Shown: positions 5,995 through 6,734 of the stretch, piece after piece
How positions within the stretch are numbered: the stretch's first letter is position 1
How the letters are laid out: every line of letters begins with the position of its first letter
Assembly (NCBI GenBank): GCA_031259505.1
Contig: JAIRLL010000249.1
Location: forward strand, 1-6,734
DNA length: 6,734 nucleotides
Reading direction: 5' to 3'
Origin: Tannerella sp.
Lineage (GTDB): Bacteria > Bacteroidota > Bacteroidia > Bacteroidales > Tannerellaceae
The notes under the pieces: generated by a model
The model's input: the letters and a program-made list of their open reading frames with translations, nothing else
Database searches by the model: none
What the model was told of the DNA's origin: nothing
Position numbers and translations under genes: made by a program

Positions 5995-6734
5995 ATGATG
6001 AAGATAACACGCAAGACAATTATTGGATCAGCAACCTGCCTTCTGTGTATCGGAATGGCATTTGGACAGAAAGGCGAACGCAGTCATATCCGCGAAGGGA
6101 ATAAACTATACAGGAAAGAAAAATATACCGAAGCGGAGATTGCATACCGAAAAAGCAAGGACGTAAATCCCCGCTCGGTTGAAGGCGCATACAATTTGGG
6201 CAATGCGCTGTACAGGCAGCAGAAATTTCCCGAAGCCGCCGAACAGTACAAGTCTGTGAGCGACCAGAAACAGCGTCTGCTGGAGGAAAACAAAGCGAAG
6301 AATATCCCCCGTATGGCGAAGGTCTATCACAATATGGGAAATATCAGCATGATTGCTGCACTTGCAGCCCGCGACGCCGGCGATATCGGTGCGAGCAATC
6401 AGGAATATACCAAAAGTATCGAAGCGTACAAAGCGTCGCTGCGTCTGAATCCGAAAGACGACGAAACGCGCTACAACCTTGCACTGGCGCAAAAAATGCT
6501 TCAAAACCAGCAAAGCGAAGATCAGCAACAGCAGCAACAGGATCAGCAGGACAGGCAAAACGAAGATCAACAGCAGCAACAGCAACAACCGCAGGAACAG
6601 GATCAGCCTCAAAAAACGCAGGAAGAGCAACAGCAAAACGAACAGATGAGCGAAGACAACGCCCGGCAGATCCTGGACGCTTTCCTGCAGGACGAAAAAG
6701 ATACGCAGGAAAAAATAAAGCAGGAGATCGGAAG
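5995..6734 (+). CDS. batC: BatC, TPR protein with Gln-rich tail (3' end beyond window)
   Basis: The frame starting ATGATG at 5995 stays open to the window edge, giving 246 codons. Residues 1-24 are a probable Sec signal peptide (hydrophobic core around 9-22, ending MAFGQ) with no lipobox, so a periplasmic protein is expected. TPR-like helical repeats cover about 29-170: GNKLYRKEKYTEAEIAYRKS, then GNALYRQQKFPEAAEQYKS, then YHNMGN ... SIEAYKASLRLNPKDDETRYNLALA. The last repeat carries an insertion around 120-138. A Gln-rich segment follows (about 171-217), then NARQILDAFLQDEKDTQEKIK, which matches the usual end of BatC, so only a short C-terminal piece is probably missing. TPRs mediate protein binding; pairing with BatA, BatB or BatD is inferred from operon order. 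Either of the two adjacent ATG codons may be used; no Shine-Dalgarno sequence is seen. Confidence 0.9.
   Translation, partial: MMKITRKTIIGSATCLLCIGMAFGQKGERSHIREGNKLYRKEKYTEAEIAYRKSKDVNPRSVEGAYNLGNALYRQQKFPEAAEQYKSVSDQKQRLLEENKAKNIPRMAKVYHNMGNISMIAALAARDAGDIGASNQEYTKSIEAYKASLRLNPKDDETRYNLALAQKMLQNQQSEDQQQQQQDQQDRQNEDQQQQQQQPQEQDQPQKTQEEQQQNEQMSEDNARQILDAFLQDEKDTQEKIKQEIG
6505..6645 (+). repeat. CAG/CAA low-complexity tract encoding a poly-Gln-rich segment of BatC
   Basis: This stretch encodes about 47 residues, more than half of them Gln, with runs of six and seven Gln broken by Asp, Glu, Asn and Pro. Codons are a mix of CAG and CAA, so it is an impure trinucleotide tract, less prone to slippage than a pure one. 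It links the TPR region to the conserved C-terminal helix of BatC. Confidence 0.8.

Overview
The window looks like a piece of a Bacteroidota chromosome, most likely from the order Bacteroidales. Three things suggest this: the gene set and order are those of the Bat ('Bacteroides aerotolerance') locus; the intergenic region carries a TAnnTTTG-type -7 promoter box; and most start codons lack a Shine-Dalgarno sequence. Base composition is about half G+C in genes and strongly AT-rich in the one sizeable intergenic gap. No RNA gene, insertion sequence, CRISPR array or sign of recent transfer was seen. All genes read on the + strand.

Layout. (1) 2-874: the 3' part of a gene for a membrane protein with an acidic proline-rich repeat region, one transmembrane helix and a C-terminal LysM-like domain; its N-terminus lies before the window. 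(2) 875-1011: an AT-rich gap with a possible terminator hairpin overlapping a probable promoter. (3) 1012-6734: six tightly packed co-directional genes: a MoxR-type AAA+ ATPase (1012-2007), a soluble DUF58 protein (2050-2919), a signal-peptide plus single-TM protein of the DUF4381/BatD-like kind (2926-3948), batA (3945-4949), batB (4969-5985) and batC (5995 to the window end, incomplete). batD and batE would be expected next, but lie outside the window.

How they work together. MoxR ATPases typically act with proteins carrying von Willebrand factor A (VWA) metal-binding domains, as chaperone-like remodelling pairs. Here one ATPase is followed by a cytoplasmic VWA-like protein (DUF58), then by two membrane-anchored VWA paralogues (BatA, BatB). 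By the positive-inside rule their VWA domains should lie in the periplasm, as should the TPR protein BatC. The third gene encodes the only protein here with both a sizeable periplasmic domain and a sizeable cytoplasmic one, so it is the best candidate for coupling the two sides. The molecular function of the Bat system is still unsettled: it was linked to aerotolerance in Bacteroides fragilis, but a general oxidative-stress role has not held in all organisms. The system itself is known. The less-described points are the cross-membrane arrangement, the strong Shine-Dalgarno sites found only at batA and batB, and the nucleoid-to-wall tether suggested by the upstream gene.
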